Shown: positions 42,177-51,829 of the stretch, one piece after another
How the letters are laid out: every line of letters begins with the position of its first letter
How positions within the stretch are numbered: the first letter of the stretch is position 1
Assembly: GCF_030412965.1 (NCBI RefSeq)
Contig: NZ_JAUHJQ010000002.1
Coordinates: forward strand, 62,001 to 126,000
Length of the DNA: 64,000 bases
Source of the DNA: Nocardioides oceani
Lineage (GTDB): Bacteria; Actinomycetota; Actinomycetes; Propionibacteriales; Nocardioidaceae
Direction of reading: 5' to 3'
Translations under genes and position numbers: made by a program
Notes under the pieces: generated by a model
Seen by the model: only the letters and a program-made list of their open reading frames with translations
Database searches by the model: none
What the model was told of the DNA's origin: nothing

Positions 42177-43295
42177 GTGGCAGGCCCCGACTTCGACGTA
42201 GCGATCAAGCAGCTCCAGGCGACCATGCGCACGATCGAGCAGGTGCTCGACGTCGACGCCATGCGCAGGGAGATCGCCGACCTCGGCGAGCAGGTCGCCG
42301 CGCCCGACCTGTGGGACGACCAGGCCAACGCCCAGCGCGTCACCGGCCGGCTCTCCGCGCTCCAGGGCGAGCTCGAGCGGTTCACCGGCCTCTCCGACCG
42401 GATCGAGGACCTCGGCGTGCTCGTCGAGCTCGGCCAGGAGGAGGGCGACGCCGACTCCATGGCCGAGGCCGAGGCCGAGCTGGGCCGGATCCGCAAGGCC
42501 GTCGAGGCGCTCGAGGTCCGCACCCTGCTCAACGGCGAGTACGACGCCCGCGAGGCGCTGGTCTCGATCCGTGCGGGCGCCGGCGGCGTGGACGCCGCGG
42601 ACTTCGCCGAGTCGCTGATGCGGATGTACACGCGCTGGGCCGAGCAGCACAAGTACCCCGTGGAGGTCTTCGAGACCTCCTACGCCGAGGAGGCGGGCCT
42701 GAAGTCGGCCACCTTCGCCATCCACGCGCCGTACGCCTACGGCACGCTCAGCGTCGAGGCCGGCACCCACCGCCTGGTGCGGATCAGCCCGTTCGACAAC
42801 CAGGGACGCCGCCAGACCAGCTTCGCCGCGGTCGAGGTCGTGCCGGTGCTCGAGCAGACCGACGAGATCGAGATCCCCGAGGAGGAGATCCGCGTCGACG
42901 TCTACCGCTCCGGCGGTCCCGGCGGCCAGTCGGTCAACACGACCGACTCCGCCGTGCGCCTGACGCACCTCCCCACCGGCACGGTCGTCAGCTGCCAGAA
43001 CGAGAAGAGCCAGCTGCAGAACAAGGCCAGCGCGATGGTGGTCCTCAAGGCCAAGCTGCTCGCGCGGAAGAAGGCCGAGGAGAAGGCGCAGCTCGACGAG
43101 ATGCGCGGCGACGTGCAGGCGTCGTGGGGCGACCAGATGCGCAACTACGTGCTGAACCCCTACCAGGTCGTCAAGGACCTGCGGACCGGGCACGAGTCGG
43201 GCAACCCCTCGGCGGTCTTCGACGGCGACCTCGACGGCTTCCTCGAGGCCGGCATCCGCTGGCGCCGCGGCGCCGACCGCGCCGAGGAGAACTGA
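42177..43295 (+). CDS. prfB: peptide chain release factor 2
   Basis: A 372-residue class I release factor for UGA and UAA codons. The stop-codon recognition SPF motif (residues 204-206, ISPFDNQG) and the catalytic GGQ (249-251, GGPGGQSVN) are present. The reading frame is continuous from the GTG at 42177, so the programmed +1 frameshift used for autoregulation in many bacteria is absent, as in other actinobacteria. It is followed nine bases later by the convergent protease gene with no visible terminator. Confidence 0.97.
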   Translation: MAGPDFDVAIKQLQATMRTIEQVLDVDAMRREIADLGEQVAAPDLWDDQANAQRVTGRLSALQGELERFTGLSDRIEDLGVLVELGQEEGDADSMAEAEAELGRIRKAVEALEVRTLLNGEYDAREALVSIRAGAGGVDAADFAESLMRMYTRWAEQHKYPVEVFETSYAEEAGLKSATFAIHAPYAYGTLSVEAGTHRLVRISPFDNQGRRQTSFAAVEVVPVLEQTDEIEIPEEEIRVDVYRSGGPGGQSVNTTDSAVRLTHLPTGTVVSCQNEKSQLQNKASAMVVLKAKLLARKKAEEKAQLDEMRGDVQASWGDQMRNYVLNPYQVVKDLRTGHESGNPSAVFDGDLDGFLEAGIRWRRGADRAEEN

Positions 43296-43304
43296 CCGGC
43301 GCGC

Positions 43305-44921
43305 TCAGCGCACCCGCACGGTCGCCGAGCGGGGTCCGACCGGGCCCCAGCCCTCGCTGTTGCGCGCCCGCACCGCGAAGCGCCAGCGGCTCCCGGCGGC
43401 CGCCTCGAACGTCGCGGCCGTGACCGTCAGCGTCTCCGACCGCACCGTCTGCAGGACCTTGCTGCCCTTCACCCGGTAGGCGAGGACCTGGTACGCCGCG
43501 ACCGGCGCGCCGCCGTCGTCCGCCGGCGCGAGCCAGCGCAGCGCCGCGGTCGCCGCGCCGCCCTTGGCGCCCGCCTGGACCGTCGGTCGCGCGACCGCTC
43601 CCGGCCGCTCGAGGACCACCGGCTCGAGCTCGGGCTCCGGCTCGGGCTCGGGCTGCGGGCCGGGGTCGGGCGTGCTCCCGTCGCACCCGGCGACGGTCAG
43701 GGTGTAGGCGCCGATGCTGCCGTAGTCGTCGTACCCGAGCGACGGCGCGCCGACGCCGTCCACCACGACCTGCCAGCCGCTGCCGGTGACGGGGGAGGTG
43801 AGGGTGGCGGCGGCCGGGCCGAGCGGGTCGGCGGAGGCGACCTCGACCCCGGCGGGGTCGACCAGCGCCACCCGCGGGTCGAGGTCCGGGCCGACGGCGG
43901 CCGGGCGCACGGTCACGGTGACGTTCCCGGCGCACGCGCCGAGCTCGTAGGCGTCGGTGTCGGTGCGGGTGGTGACGTACGCCGTGCCCGTGGGCAGCGC
44001 GCTGCCCTCGTCGGCGCGCAGCGGCGCTCCGGAGGCCGCGACGACCGACACGTCGTCCTGCCGCTGGGTGGCGCCCGGGTAGCTCCCGTCGCTCCACTGG
44101 GTGACCGTGCGGGTGTACGGCGCGCCCATGATCGGTCCCCAGGAGGCGTGCCCCTCGTAGTACTCCTCCGAGCCGCGGCCGTCGTGCTCCAGGCCGAGGG
44201 TGTGCCCGACCTCGTGGCTCACCGCCTCGGCGATGCGGCCGGGGTGGTCCTGGACGCCGCCGGGGAAGATCCACGCCGGTCGCAGCCGGCCGCCGTCGAC
44301 GACGTCGAACACGTCGAGGTAGGCCACGCCGCCGCACTCTCGGTCGCACCAGGCCCAGGCGGCGTCGCTGTCGGTGACCAGCGCCGTCATGCCGTACGCC
44401 GTGTCGTCGGGGCCGCTGCGGCGGATCGCGGCCGGGCCGGGGTCCTCGGTGGTGACGTCGACCCGGAACGGCGCGTAGTCCTCCGCCACGCGTGCCCAGA
44501 TCTCCTGGATCGCGGTCCGCTCGCCGGCGGAGAACGTCGTCGGGTCGCCGTCGGTGTCCCAGCCGGCGTGGAAGCCCGACGGGAACGGCGCGTCCCCCTC
44601 GTTCCACTCGGTGCCGGTCACGGTGGCGCCGTCGAAGTCGAGGTGGACCACCCGGGAGGCGCCCGGGGAGCTGTGCAGCGCGAAGGTCTCCGTGAGCGGG
44701 TACGGCGCGCGGGGCACGAACCGGCGGGCCGTCGGCGGGAGCTCCTCGGGCAGCGGGTCGACGACGACCACGGGACCGTCGGTGGCGCCCGCCACCGTGG
44801 TCACGGAGGAGGAGCCGGGGCGGTCCGCACGGTCCGCACGGTCCGCGGCGGCGGGGGCGACCACCGCCGGGACGAGGGCGGCGCCGAGGGCGAGGACGAG
44901 GAGGGAGGAGGTGGTGCGCAT
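43305..44921 (-). CDS. secreted metzincin-type zinc protease with fibronectin III domain
   Basis: A 538-residue exported protein. The signal peptide is followed by an ADRADRADRP repeat (from a 9-base DNA repeat) and a propeptide-like part. The catalytic zinc motif is HEVGHTLGLEH (residues 236-246) with a Met-turn candidate at Met265 (GPIMGAPY). This is the reprolysin or pappalysin-like arrangement. Paired cysteines (CDREC) lie close before it. After a PEPEPEPELEP linker a fibronectin type III domain (about 430-538) ends the protein. It likely acts on extracellular proteins or peptides. It converges with prfB. Confidence 0.88.
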   Translation of the reverse strand: MRTTSSLLVLALGAALVPAVVAPAAADRADRADRPGSSSVTTVAGATDGPVVVVDPLPEELPPTARRFVPRAPYPLTETFALHSSPGASRVVHLDFDGATVTGTEWNEGDAPFPSGFHAGWDTDGDPTTFSAGERTAIQEIWARVAEDYAPFRVDVTTEDPGPAAIRRSGPDDTAYGMTALVTDSDAAWAWCDRECGGVAYLDVFDVVDGGRLRPAWIFPGGVQDHPGRIAEAVSHEVGHTLGLEHDGRGSEEYYEGHASWGPIMGAPYTRTVTQWSDGSYPGATQRQDDVSVVAASGAPLRADEGSALPTGTAYVTTRTDTDAYELGACAGNVTVTVRPAAVGPDLDPRVALVDPAGVEVASADPLGPAAATLTSPVTGSGWQVVVDGVGAPSLGYDDYGSIGAYTLTVAGCDGSTPDPGPQPEPEPEPELEPVVLERPGAVARPTVQAGAKGGAATAALRWLAPADDGGAPVAAYQVLAYRVKGSKVLQTVRSETLTVTAATFEAAAGSRWRFAVRARNSEGWGPVGPRSATVRVR

Positions 44922-45014
44922 GGCGGAGCGAAACTAACCCGCGGACGGACGCTCGGGCAGCGGATCCGCCGGTCACGGGCCGATCGGTCGACGAGATGGC
45001 CCGCCCGGGCGGGG

Positions 45015-45686
45015 TCAGCCGGGGACGGTCGCGCCTGTGGTCGCCGTGACGACGGCGGCGCACCAGCGGCTGGCGCGCTCGAGGTGCTCGGTGCGGTCCA
45101 GCGAACGCGGTGCCGTGATCGAGCAGACCAGCCACGCGTCGCCGAGCAGCCCGCGGTACGACGCCTCGCGCACGTCGCCGCGCCGGCACACGAGCGCCAC
45201 GCCCGGCTCGCCGAGGTCGGGTGCGTCCGCGACGCGCGAGCAGCCCCGGCCGGCCGTGGCGCCGTCGGCCAGCCCCCGCGCCCGGGCGGGGGTGACCGGC
45301 GGGGCGAAGACCCAGCCGCGCGCCGTCGTACGCGCTCCGCCCCAGGTGCATCCGTGCTCGTGGGCGACGTCGGTGACCTGCGGGGTGAGCTCGGCGGTCT
45401 CGCCGTTGTCGTAGGCCTCGGCGCGGACGGCCGGCCCGCCGAGCGCGTCCTCGACGGCGGCCGCGGTGACGCCTGCGCAGAAGGGCGCGCGGAGGGCGGC
45501 GAGGCCCCGGGTCTCGAGGTCCTCCAGCCCGGTGCCGGGGGCGAGGACCGCGGGCCCGGCGGCTGGGGGAGCGGTCCGATCGGCGGTGTCCGCGGCGTCC
45601 TGGGGGCCGGTCAGCGCCACGCCGGAGCCGACGACGACACCGGTCGCGAGGACGCTGGCGAGCAGCGCACGGACCCCGGATGGCAT
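45015..45686 (-). CDS. exported hypothetical protein with several cysteines
   Basis: A 223-residue protein with a signal or anchor segment (about residues 5-25, VRALLASVLATGVVVGSGVAL) and an Ala/Pro-rich region, then a domain with six cysteines (FCAG, GCTWGG, GCSRV, VCRRG, VCSIT, WCAAV) that may form disulfides. I do not recognise the family. It lies divergent from ftsE with a 71-base gap. The ATG at 45686 is preferred to a GTG three codons upstream because the hydrophobic segment begins directly after it. Confidence 0.65.
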   Translation of the reverse strand: MPSGVRALLASVLATGVVVGSGVALTGPQDAADTADRTAPPAAGPAVLAPGTGLEDLETRGLAALRAPFCAGVTAAAVEDALGGPAVRAEAYDNGETAELTPQVTDVAHEHGCTWGGARTTARGWVFAPPVTPARARGLADGATAGRGCSRVADAPDLGEPGVALVCRRGDVREASYRGLLGDAWLVCSITAPRSLDRTEHLERASRWCAAVVTATTGATVPG

Positions 45687-45757
45687 GGGCCACACCGTAG
45701 TGAGCCGCGGCTCGCCGGTCCCCGGGGTGGTGGGGTCGCTCGCGTACCGTCTTCCGG

Positions 45758-46447
45758 GTGATTCGCTTCGAGAAGGTCACCAAGACCTACCCCGGCACGG
45801 GCAGCCCGGCGCTGGACCAGGTGTCGGTCGACGTCGAGAAGGGCGAGTTCGTCTTCCTGGTCGGTGCGTCCGGTTCGGGCAAGTCGACCGCGCTGCGGCT
45901 GATGCTCCGCGAGGCGCGGCCGAGCTCGGGCCGGGTCTACGTCGCCGGCAAGGAGATCAACCGGCTCGCGGGCTGGAAGGTGCCGCGGCTGCGCCGTCAG
46001 ATCGGCACGGTCTTCCAGGACTTCCGGCTGCTGCCGAACAAGTCGGTCGCCGAGAACGTCGCCTTCGCGCTGCAGGTGATCGGGCGCTCCCGCGCCGACA
46101 TCCGCACGGTCGTGCCGGAGACGCTCGAGCTGGTCGGGCTGGAGGGCAAGGCCGACCGGATGCCCGACGAGCTGTCGGGTGGTGAGCAGCAGCGGGTCGC
46201 CATCGCCCGCGCGTTCGTGAACCGGCCGATGATCCTCATCGCCGACGAGCCGACCGGCAACCTCGACCCGTCGACGTCGGTGGGGATCATGAAGCTGCTG
46301 GACCGGATCAACCGGACCGGCACCACCGTCGTGATGGCCACCCACGACCACGGCATCGTCGACCAGATGCGCAAGCGGGTCATCGAGCTCGAGGACGGCC
46401 GGGTCGTGCGCGACCAGGCCCGCGGCGCCTACGGCTTCCAGCACTAG
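45758..46447 (+). CDS. ftsE: cell division ATP-binding protein FtsE
   Basis: A 229-residue ABC-type ATPase that couples FtsX to peptidoglycan hydrolase activation at the septum. Walker A is GASGSGKS, the Q-loop is [14 protein letters not shown], the signature is [14 protein letters not shown], Walker B is [12 protein letters not shown] and the H-loop is ATHDHG. The FRLLPN segment is characteristic of FtsE. GTG start at 45758. The ftsX gene follows after 100 bases, with a short direct repeat in between. Confidence 0.96.
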   Translation: MIRFEKVTKTYPGTGSPALDQVSVDVEKGEFVFLVGASGSGKSTALRLMLREARPSSGRVYVAGKEINRLAGWKVPRLRRQIGTVFQDFRLLPNKSVAENVAFALQVIGRSRADIRTVVPETLELVGLEGKADRMPDELSGGEQQRVAIARAFVNRPMILIADEPTGNLDPSTSVGIMKLLDRINRTGTTVVMATHDHGIVDQMRKRVIELEDGRVVRDQARGAYGFQH

Positions 46448-46474
46448 CCCCGCACTAGCCCCGCACCAGCCCCG
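46442..46474 (+). repeat. 11-base direct repeat after ftsE
   Basis: Three directly repeated units of CACTAGCCCCG (the third is CACCAGCCCCG) begin within the last codons and stop of ftsE and run into the ftsE-ftsX gap. This looks like slippage; each repeat carries a further TAG or CAG. Confidence 0.7.
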
Positions 46475-46547
46475 CACCCTCAGCGACCCGACGGCCCCGC
46501 GCCGACCACCCGTCGTACCCCTCACGGAACGAGAGCGCCCCTCCCTC

Positions 46548-47459
46548 ATGCAGCTTCGCTACGTCTTCACCGAGCTCGGCCAGGGCCTGCGCCGCAACGT
46601 GTCGATGCACATCGCGGTCGTCCTGACGCTGTTCGTCTCCCTCACCCTCGTCGGCCTCGGCCTGCTGCTGAACCAGCAGGCCGACAAGGCGGCCGACCAG
46701 TGGGGCTCGCAGCTGCAGATCACGGTGTGGCTGTGCAAGGACGACGACGACAACCCGCGCTGCACCAGCGAGGTGACCGAGCCGCAGAAGGACGCGATCG
46801 CCGAGGCGATCGAGGAGAACCCGGAGGCGGCGAGCCACTACTTCGAGACCAAGGAGGAGGCCTTCGAGAAGATCAAGGAGCTCCTCGGTCCCGAGCGGTT
46901 CGAGGGCCCCAACCCGGCGGCGACCGTCGACGACATGCCGCAGTCGGTGTGGATCACGCTGGAGGACCCCAACGAGTTCGAGGGCGTCACCAGCGCGGTG
47001 CAGGGCCTGCCCGGGGTCTCCTCGATCCGTGACGCCCGGGAGGTGCTGCAGCCGATCTACGGGTCGATCACGGCGCTGAAGTACGGCGCGTGGGGCACCG
47101 CGGCGTTCCTCGTCCTCGCGGCGTTGATGCTCGTCGCCAACACGATCCGGCTGGCCGCGCTCGCGCGGCGCCGGGAGATCGGCATCATGCGACTGGTCGG
47201 TGCGTCCACGCTCTACATCGCGCTCCCGTTCCTGCTCGAGGCGATCGTCACCGCCGTGGTCGGCGTCGCGCTCGCCGCGGGGGCGCTGGGGGCGTTCATG
47301 TGGTTCGGCATCCACGAGCGCGCGGCCACCGGCCTGACGTTCATGCCGTGGATCGGCCTGCCGGAGTACACCTCGACCATCGCTGCGATCGCGGTGCTCG
47401 GGCCGGTGCTCACCCTGCTGCCGACACTCCTGCTGACCCGCAAATACCTCAAGGTCTGA
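46548..47459 (+). CDS. ftsX: cell division permease-like protein FtsX
   Basis: A 303-residue membrane protein with the FtsX layout: a cytoplasmic start (LRYVFTELGQGLRRNVSM), helix 1, a large extracytoplasmic domain (about residues 45-175) and three further helices with LARRREIGIMRLVGAS between helices 2 and 3. The extracytoplasmic domain has the actinobacterial cysteine pair (WLCKDDDDNPRCTSE). It works with FtsE and, by position, with the M23 protein encoded next. Confidence 0.96.
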   Translation: MQLRYVFTELGQGLRRNVSMHIAVVLTLFVSLTLVGLGLLLNQQADKAADQWGSQLQITVWLCKDDDDNPRCTSEVTEPQKDAIAEAIEENPEAASHYFETKEEAFEKIKELLGPERFEGPNPAATVDDMPQSVWITLEDPNEFEGVTSAVQGLPGVSSIRDAREVLQPIYGSITALKYGAWGTAAFLVLAALMLVANTIRLAALARRREIGIMRLVGASTLYIALPFLLEAIVTAVVGVALAAGALGAFMWFGIHERAATGLTFMPWIGLPEYTSTIAAIAVLGPVLTLLPTLLLTRKYLKV

Positions 47460-47554
47460 CCCGGGTCGCTTACGGTCGTCCCGGTGTCACAGAGGCACCA
47501 CGAGTCACACCCGCCTCTCCATCCCCTGATCCGCCGAAGACGAAGGCTGACCCG

Positions 47555-48817
47555 GTGCGCTTCTTCCCCCGTGCCGCACGCCGACGACTGGCCGCAGCGA
47601 CCATCGCCTGCTCCGTCGCCGTCGGTGCGCTCACCGTCCCCCTCGCTGGTGCCGAGGACGACCTGAAGGACCAGCAGCAGCAGGTCCAGAAGGACCTCAA
47701 GCACGCCGCCGGCGACCTCGAGCACTCCAGCGCCCGGCTGCGCAAGGCCGCGGGTCGGCTCGAGGCGGCGGTCGCCCAGCTGCGCGAGGCGAAGGCGGAG
47801 CTGGCGGACGCGCGGACCCGGCTCGGTGCCGCCCAGCGGCTCGACCGGCGCATGCAGGCCAAGCTCGAGGCGGCCGAGGCGCGCCTGACGGCCGCCCGCG
47901 AGGAGCTCGCCGAGGGCCAGGTCGCGCTCGAGGCCCAGCGCGAGCGGGTCACCGACACGATCACCTCGATCTACGAGCAGGGCGACCCGGAGCTGCTCGC
48001 GTTCGCCTCCATCCTCGACGCCCAGACCCCCGAGGACCTCACCCGGCGGATGGCCGCCCAGGACGTGATGGTCGGCCGCGAGACCCGGGCCTACGACGAC
48101 CTGCACGCCGCCGAGGTGCTGCTGCAGGTGCGGGAGAACAACGTCGAGGACGCCACCAACGAGGTCGCCGACCAGCGGCGCGACGCCGCGGAGCACCTCG
48201 ACACGATGCGGGTCCTGCACGAGGAGACGCGCAGCGCGGCGACGAAGGTGCGCGGCCTCGTCGCCGACCGGCGTACCGCCCAGCAGGCCGCCGCCCGTGC
48301 CCGCGCCCAGGACCAGGCCGTGCTCGACCGGCTCAAGGCCAAGGAGCGCCGGATCAAGCAGCGCATCCTCGAGCAGGCCCGCCGCGCCCGGATGCGCCAC
48401 CGCGGCTACCGCGGCACGACCGACGGGCTGCTCATGCGGCCCAGCGACGGCCCGGTGACCTCGCCGTACGGCTACCGCGAGCACCCGATCTACCACTACT
48501 GGGGCATGCACGACGGCACCGACTTCGGCGCCGCGTGCGGCTCGCCGATGTACGCCGTCGCCTCCGGCACCGTGATGACGCGCTACTACTCCTCGGTCTA
48601 CGGCAACCGGCTCTACCTCAACGTCGGTCAGGTCAACGGCCGGCTGATCACGGCCGTCTACAACCACGCCACGCACTACACCGTCGCCCCCGGCCAGCAC
48701 GTCGAGCGCGGCCAGGTCGTCGGGTACGTCGGGTCGACCGGCTGGTCCACCGGCTGCCACCTGCACTTCACCACGCTCGCCAACGGCGCCTCGACGAACC
48801 CGATGCAGTTCTTCTGA
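47555..48817 (+). CDS. secreted coiled-coil M23 (LytM) peptidase, EnvC-like
   Basis: A 420-residue protein with a signal peptide (about 1-34), a long coiled coil (about 36-280, Gln/Glu/Arg/Lys-rich) and a C-terminal LytM domain. All zinc ligands are visible: HDGTD (His319, Asp323) and HLHF (His402, His404), so this copy looks enzymatically active. The position after ftsEX and the coiled coil make it the likely partner of the FtsX extracytoplasmic domain, as EnvC or RipC are in other bacteria. GTG start at 47555. Confidence 0.9.
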   Translation: MRFFPRAARRRLAAATIACSVAVGALTVPLAGAEDDLKDQQQQVQKDLKHAAGDLEHSSARLRKAAGRLEAAVAQLREAKAELADARTRLGAAQRLDRRMQAKLEAAEARLTAAREELAEGQVALEAQRERVTDTITSIYEQGDPELLAFASILDAQTPEDLTRRMAAQDVMVGRETRAYDDLHAAEVLLQVRENNVEDATNEVADQRRDAAEHLDTMRVLHEETRSAATKVRGLVADRRTAQQAAARARAQDQAVLDRLKAKERRIKQRILEQARRARMRHRGYRGTTDGLLMRPSDGPVTSPYGYREHPIYHYWGMHDGTDFGAACGSPMYAVASGTVMTRYYSSVYGNRLYLNVGQVNGRLITAVYNHATHYTVAPGQHVERGQVVGYVGSTGWSTGCHLHFTTLANGASTNPMQFF

Positions 48818-48851
48818 GCCCGGCTGCCGGCGCGGCTGCTGGTGGGGTGCA

Positions 48852-48877
48852 GGCGTACCACCAAGAGGTGGTACGCC
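48852..48877 (+). terminator. short perfect hairpin after the M23 gene
   Basis: Eleven base pairs (48852-48862 with 48867-48877) close an AAGA tetraloop, 34 bases after the stop of the peptidase gene. There is no T-tract. It may end the ftsEX-M23 transcript before smpB. Confidence 0.55.
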
Positions 48878-48947
48878 CGCTACCGCCGGGGGGTATCAAC
48901 GCGGCGTCCCCGGCAACCGCGTTGCGCGTCTCTGGGAGACTGGTGGG

Positions 48948-49427
48948 ATGCCGAAGGAGCAGGGCCAGAAGATGATCGCGCAGAACAAGAAGGCGCGACA
49001 CGACTTCGCGATCGAGGACACCTTCGAGGCGGGGCTCGTGCTGCAGGGCACCGAGGTCAAGTCGCTGCGACAGGGCCGGGCGTCGCTGGTCGACGGCTTC
49101 GTCGACATCGACCGCGGCGAGGCGTGGTTGCACGGCGTGCACATCCCGGAGTACTCCCAGGGCACCTGGACCAACCACTCCGCCCGGCGCAAGCGCAAGC
49201 TGCTGCTGCACCGCACCGAGATCGACAAGATCGAGCGGCGGGTCAGCGAGAAGGGCCTGACGGTCGTGCCGCTCGCGCTCTACTTCAAGGACGGTCGCGC
49301 CAAGATCGAGATCGGCCTGGCCAAGGGCAAGAAGTCGTGGGACAAGCGCAACTCGATCGCCGAGCGGACCGCCAACCGCGAGAAGGAGCAGGCAGTCGGC
49401 CGGTTCCTCAAGGGCATGCGTGACTGA
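48948..49427 (+). CDS. smpB: SsrA-binding protein SmpB
   Basis: A 159-residue tmRNA-binding protein for ribosome rescue. It has the oligonucleotide-binding beta barrel ([26 protein letters not shown] in parts), KKLLLHR-like [11 protein letters not shown], and the basic C-terminal tail [21 protein letters not shown] that inserts into the empty mRNA channel. Its RNA partner, ssrA, lies 1.5 kb downstream. The end overlaps the next gene by eight bases. Confidence 0.97.
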   Translation: MPKEQGQKMIAQNKKARHDFAIEDTFEAGLVLQGTEVKSLRQGRASLVDGFVDIDRGEAWLHGVHIPEYSQGTWTNHSARRKRKLLLHRTEIDKIERRVSEKGLTVVPLALYFKDGRAKIEIGLAKGKKSWDKRNSIAERTANREKEQAVGRFLKGMRD

Positions 49428-50352
49428 GCCGGCCACCGCCGCGCCGCTCGCCGGCGAGGAGCAGCCGGTCGACCGGCGCGGCGACGTACCCGACGTGGTC
49501 GCGTTCTGGGAGGCGCTCGGGCTGCCCGGGCTGTTCGACGTGCACGTGCACTTCCTCCCGCCGCCGATCCAGCGGGCGGTGTGGGCGGTCTTCGACGGCG
49601 CCGGCCCGAAGATCGGCCGGGACTGGCCGATCCGCTACCGCACCGGCGTCGACGAGCGGGTCGAGCTGCTGCGGGCGATGGGCGTACGCCGCTTCTCGGC
49701 CTTGCCGTACGCGCACAAGCCCGGCGTGGCGACGTACCTCAACGACTGGGCCGCGGGGTTCGCCGAGCGGGTGCCGGAGAGCCTGCGGTCGGCGACCTTC
49801 TACCCCGAGGACGGTGCGGCGGCGTACGTCGCCGAGGCCGTCGAGGCCGGCGTCGACGTCTTCAAGCTGCACCTGCAGGTGGGGGAGTTCCACCTCGACG
49901 ACCCGCTGCTCGCGCCCGTCTGGGGCGTGCTCGAGGACGCCGGCACGCCGGTCGTGGTGCACGCCGGCTCCGGCCCGGTCCCGAACGAGTTCACCGGTCC
50001 GGAGTCGACCCGTCGCGTCCTGGCCCGCCACCCGCGGCTCGCGCTGGTCGTCGCGCACATGGGGGCGCCGGAGTTCGACGAGTTCCTCGAGCTGGCCGAG
50101 GCGCACGAGAACGTGCACCTGGACACGACGATGGTCTTCACCGACTTCTTCCCGGCGACGTACCCGGCCGACCTCGTCGCGCGGCTGCGGGACCTGCAGC
50201 CCAAGGTGCTCCTGGGCAGCGACTTCCCGACCATCCCGTACCCCTACCGCCACCAGCTCGACGGGCTGGCCGCCCTCGACCTCGGTGAGGACTGGCTGCG
50301 CGACGTGTGCTGGCACAACGGCCTGCGGCTGCTCGGTCCGGCCCGCGCATGA
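49420..50352 (+). CDS. amidohydrolase superfamily protein
   Basis: A 310-residue TIM-barrel metal-dependent hydrolase (amidohydrolase 2-like). Metal ligands are seen in [10 protein letters not shown] (the HxH pair), a His in [11 protein letters not shown], the segment [10 protein letters not shown] and the Asp in [11 protein letters not shown]. These fit the ACMSD/decarboxylase-like branch, with one metal. The GTG start is inside the smpB gene, so it is coupled to it, but the roles seem unrelated. The substrate is unknown. Confidence 0.87.
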   Translation: MTEPATAAPLAGEEQPVDRRGDVPDVVAFWEALGLPGLFDVHVHFLPPPIQRAVWAVFDGAGPKIGRDWPIRYRTGVDERVELLRAMGVRRFSALPYAHKPGVATYLNDWAAGFAERVPESLRSATFYPEDGAAAYVAEAVEAGVDVFKLHLQVGEFHLDDPLLAPVWGVLEDAGTPVVVHAGSGPVPNEFTGPESTRRVLARHPRLALVVAHMGAPEFDEFLELAEAHENVHLDTTMVFTDFFPATYPADLVARLRDLQPKVLLGSDFPTIPYPYRHQLDGLAALDLGEDWLRDVCWHNGLRLLGPARA

Positions 50353-50861
50353 CGGTCACCGTCCTGCTTCTCCTCGCGGTGCCGGCGGTGCTCTTCGGGC
50401 TGCTGCTCGCGGGCCTGCTCGTCCTCGTCCTGACCCGGTCGCGCCCGGCGCCCGCGCCGCCCGTCGTGGCGCCGGCCCCGGGCGGCGGGTTCGCGCCGGT
50501 GCCGAGCACGTGGAACGTCCAGGTCCTCGGCCCGGGCGTGATCGGCCGGATGGGCGGCACGCTCGGGTCGACCTTCGGCACCCTGGCCCTCGCCGACGGC
50601 ACCGTGGCCTTCACCCCGGACGGCGCGACCGCGCCGGCGTGGGTGGTGCCGTGCGCGCAGGTGTGGGTACGCCGCCAGGGCGTCGGTCCGTTCGCGGTCG
50701 CCGCCCTGCGCCTGCACGGCCCGATGGGCGAGGTGTCCTGCAACGTGAGCCGCGAGCACATCAACCGGATCTCGGCGAACTCGCTCAAGGACTTCCGCGA
50801 GGCGGGGTACGCCGGCCAGTTCGTCGCCTCCGCCCAGGCGCACGGCGTACGGCTGGGCTGA
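50349..50861 (+). CDS. membrane-anchored hypothetical protein
   Basis: A 170-residue protein starting with a hydrophobic helix (VTVLLLLAVPAVLFGLLLAGLLVLVL), then a Pro/Ala-rich linker and a beta-rich domain beginning GGGFAPVPSTWNVQVLG and ending near GYAGQFVASAQAHGVRLG. The start overlaps the preceding stop by four bases (ATGA). No motif is recognised. The domain may face the cytoplasm, since the helix is N-terminal and followed by an Arg. It is the last gene before ssrA. Confidence 0.65.
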   Translation: MTVTVLLLLAVPAVLFGLLLAGLLVLVLTRSRPAPAPPVVAPAPGGGFAPVPSTWNVQVLGPGVIGRMGGTLGSTFGTLALADGTVAFTPDGATAPAWVVPCAQVWVRRQGVGPFAVAALRLHGPMGEVSCNVSREHINRISANSLKDFREAGYAGQFVASAQAHGVRLG

Positions 50862-50975
50862 CCTGACCGGCGCCGAAGCCAGTGCCGGGGCCGCCTGCGG
50901 AATAGCCGGTGCGGCTCCTCGGTTGGACCCCGTAGACTGCCCGACGCGGCTCGCGCCGTGCAGCACAACTCAAGA

Positions 50976-51346
50976 GGGGCTGATCGGTTTCGACTTGGGA
51001 CGTTAGTCCCAGGGGAAGCGGGTCGAGGAGCCAGCGTCATCTCGTAAACGCTCGCTGGAAACCTATAACTGCCAACGCTAAGCGCAGTTCCTTCGCTCTC
51101 GCCGCCTGAGCGGTGATCGAAGCGTCAGACCGGGCATCCGTCTCCGTCCCGGAACCTGGCGTCATCTAGGAGACTTGCTGCTCACTCCGGGTCACGGAGG
51201 GTGAGCGGGACTATTCCGTGACTGAGCCTGTCGGGGACGTGTCCGTGCGAGCCCCGGGGCCGAGAAAAGCGACATCACGGACTGCACCCGGAGAAGACCT
51301 GGTTCGACGCTCGAGGACGCGGGTTCGATTCCCGCCAGCTCCACCA
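50976..51346 (+). ncRNA. ssrA: transfer-messenger RNA (tmRNA)
   Basis: A 371-base tmRNA with the acceptor stem GGGGCUG paired to CAGCUCC and an encoded CCA at 51344-51346. The tRNA-like parts are the 5' GGGGCTGATCGGTTTCGAC and the 3' GGGTTCGATTCCCGCC (T arm). The tag-coding frame runs 51071-51109 and reads ANAKRSSFALAA followed by TGA, ending with the ALAA degron. Several pseudoknot stems are expected between them. A strong hairpin follows (51370-51405). A possible -10 (TAGACT, 50933-50938) lies upstream. Works with SmpB to rescue stalled ribosomes. Confidence 0.97.
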
Positions 51347-51369
51347 CTGACCATGGCCAGCCCTCTTCG

Positions 51370-51405
51370 CCAGAGCCGCTCCGACACCCGTCGGGGCGGC
51401 TCTGG
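51370..51405 (+). terminator. strong ssrA terminator hairpin
   Basis: A 16-base-pair stem (51370-51385 with 51390-51405, one G-U) closes a four-base loop, 24 bases after the tmRNA CCA end. It lacks a long T-run but is the most stable hairpin after ssrA. Confidence 0.75.
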
Positions 51406-51417
51406 TCGTCCGGGGCG

Positions 51418-51764
51418 GTGACGAACCGCCGCGGATCGGACGCGAGCGCCCCGGACGACGTCCAGGGTCCGGCCACGGGACGCAGCGGGCGACCGCCGCG
51501 ACGGCTGTCGACCCGCGGCTGGAGCGGCTCACCCGACGGCCGGGTCCTCGCGATGACGCAGAAGGACGACGCCGGCGTCCTGCTGTGGCCGGTGGCGGGC
51601 GAGACGACGCCCCGACCCGTGGGAGGGCCCACCGAGCCGGCGCGCAGCGTGCTGTGTCGCCGGACGGCCCGACCCTGTGGGCGGTCAGCGGCACCGAGGG
51701 CGTCGTCGCGCTCGACGCCCGCACCGGCCGCGAGCGTCGGCGGTCCGAGCTGCCGGAGGGATGA
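51418..51764 (+). pseudogene. decayed beta-propeller (WD40/YVTN-like) fragment
   Basis: Two propeller-repeat-like segments lie in different frames. The first, read from the GTG at 51418, has WSGSPDGRVLAMTQ (from 51520) and then VLLWPVAGE. The second, read from 51654, has VSPDGPTLWAVSGTEG, then VVALDARTGRE, and ends at TGA 51762-51764. A single-base shift around 51650 separates them. The SPDG and following hydrophobic strands are typical of propeller blades. No complete gene remains and the upstream part is not clearly protein-like. Confidence 0.6.
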
Positions 51765-51797
51765 GCCGCGTCGGCGGTCCGCCTCCTTGAGGAACTG

Positions 51798-51829
51798 CTT
51801 CACGGTTGTTCACGTTCTGTTCAGGATCG
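51798..51829 (+). promoter_or_regulatory. PHO-box-like direct repeats upstream of pstS
   Basis: Three tandem units resembling the actinobacterial PhoP operator lie 71 bases before the pstS start: CTTCACGGTT, GTTCACGTTCT and GTTCAGGATCG, spaced 10-11 bases apart. The two best units share GTTCA. They suggest PhoP activation of the pst operon on phosphate starvation. Confidence 0.65.

Noticed and set aside
42177..42300. Possible programmed frameshift in prfB
   Set aside because: The frame is continuous from the GTG start through SPF and GGQ, with no internal TGA and no slippery site needed.
50923..50938. A -35-like TTGGAC with the -10-like TAGACT upstream of ssrA as a promoter pair
   Set aside because: They are only four bases apart, so they cannot serve together; the -10 candidate alone is mentioned in the ssrA entry.
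51192..51803. A 203-codon minus-strand frame over the end of ssrA
   Set aside because: It overlaps the tmRNA tRNA-like domain and its terminator and has no protein-like features.
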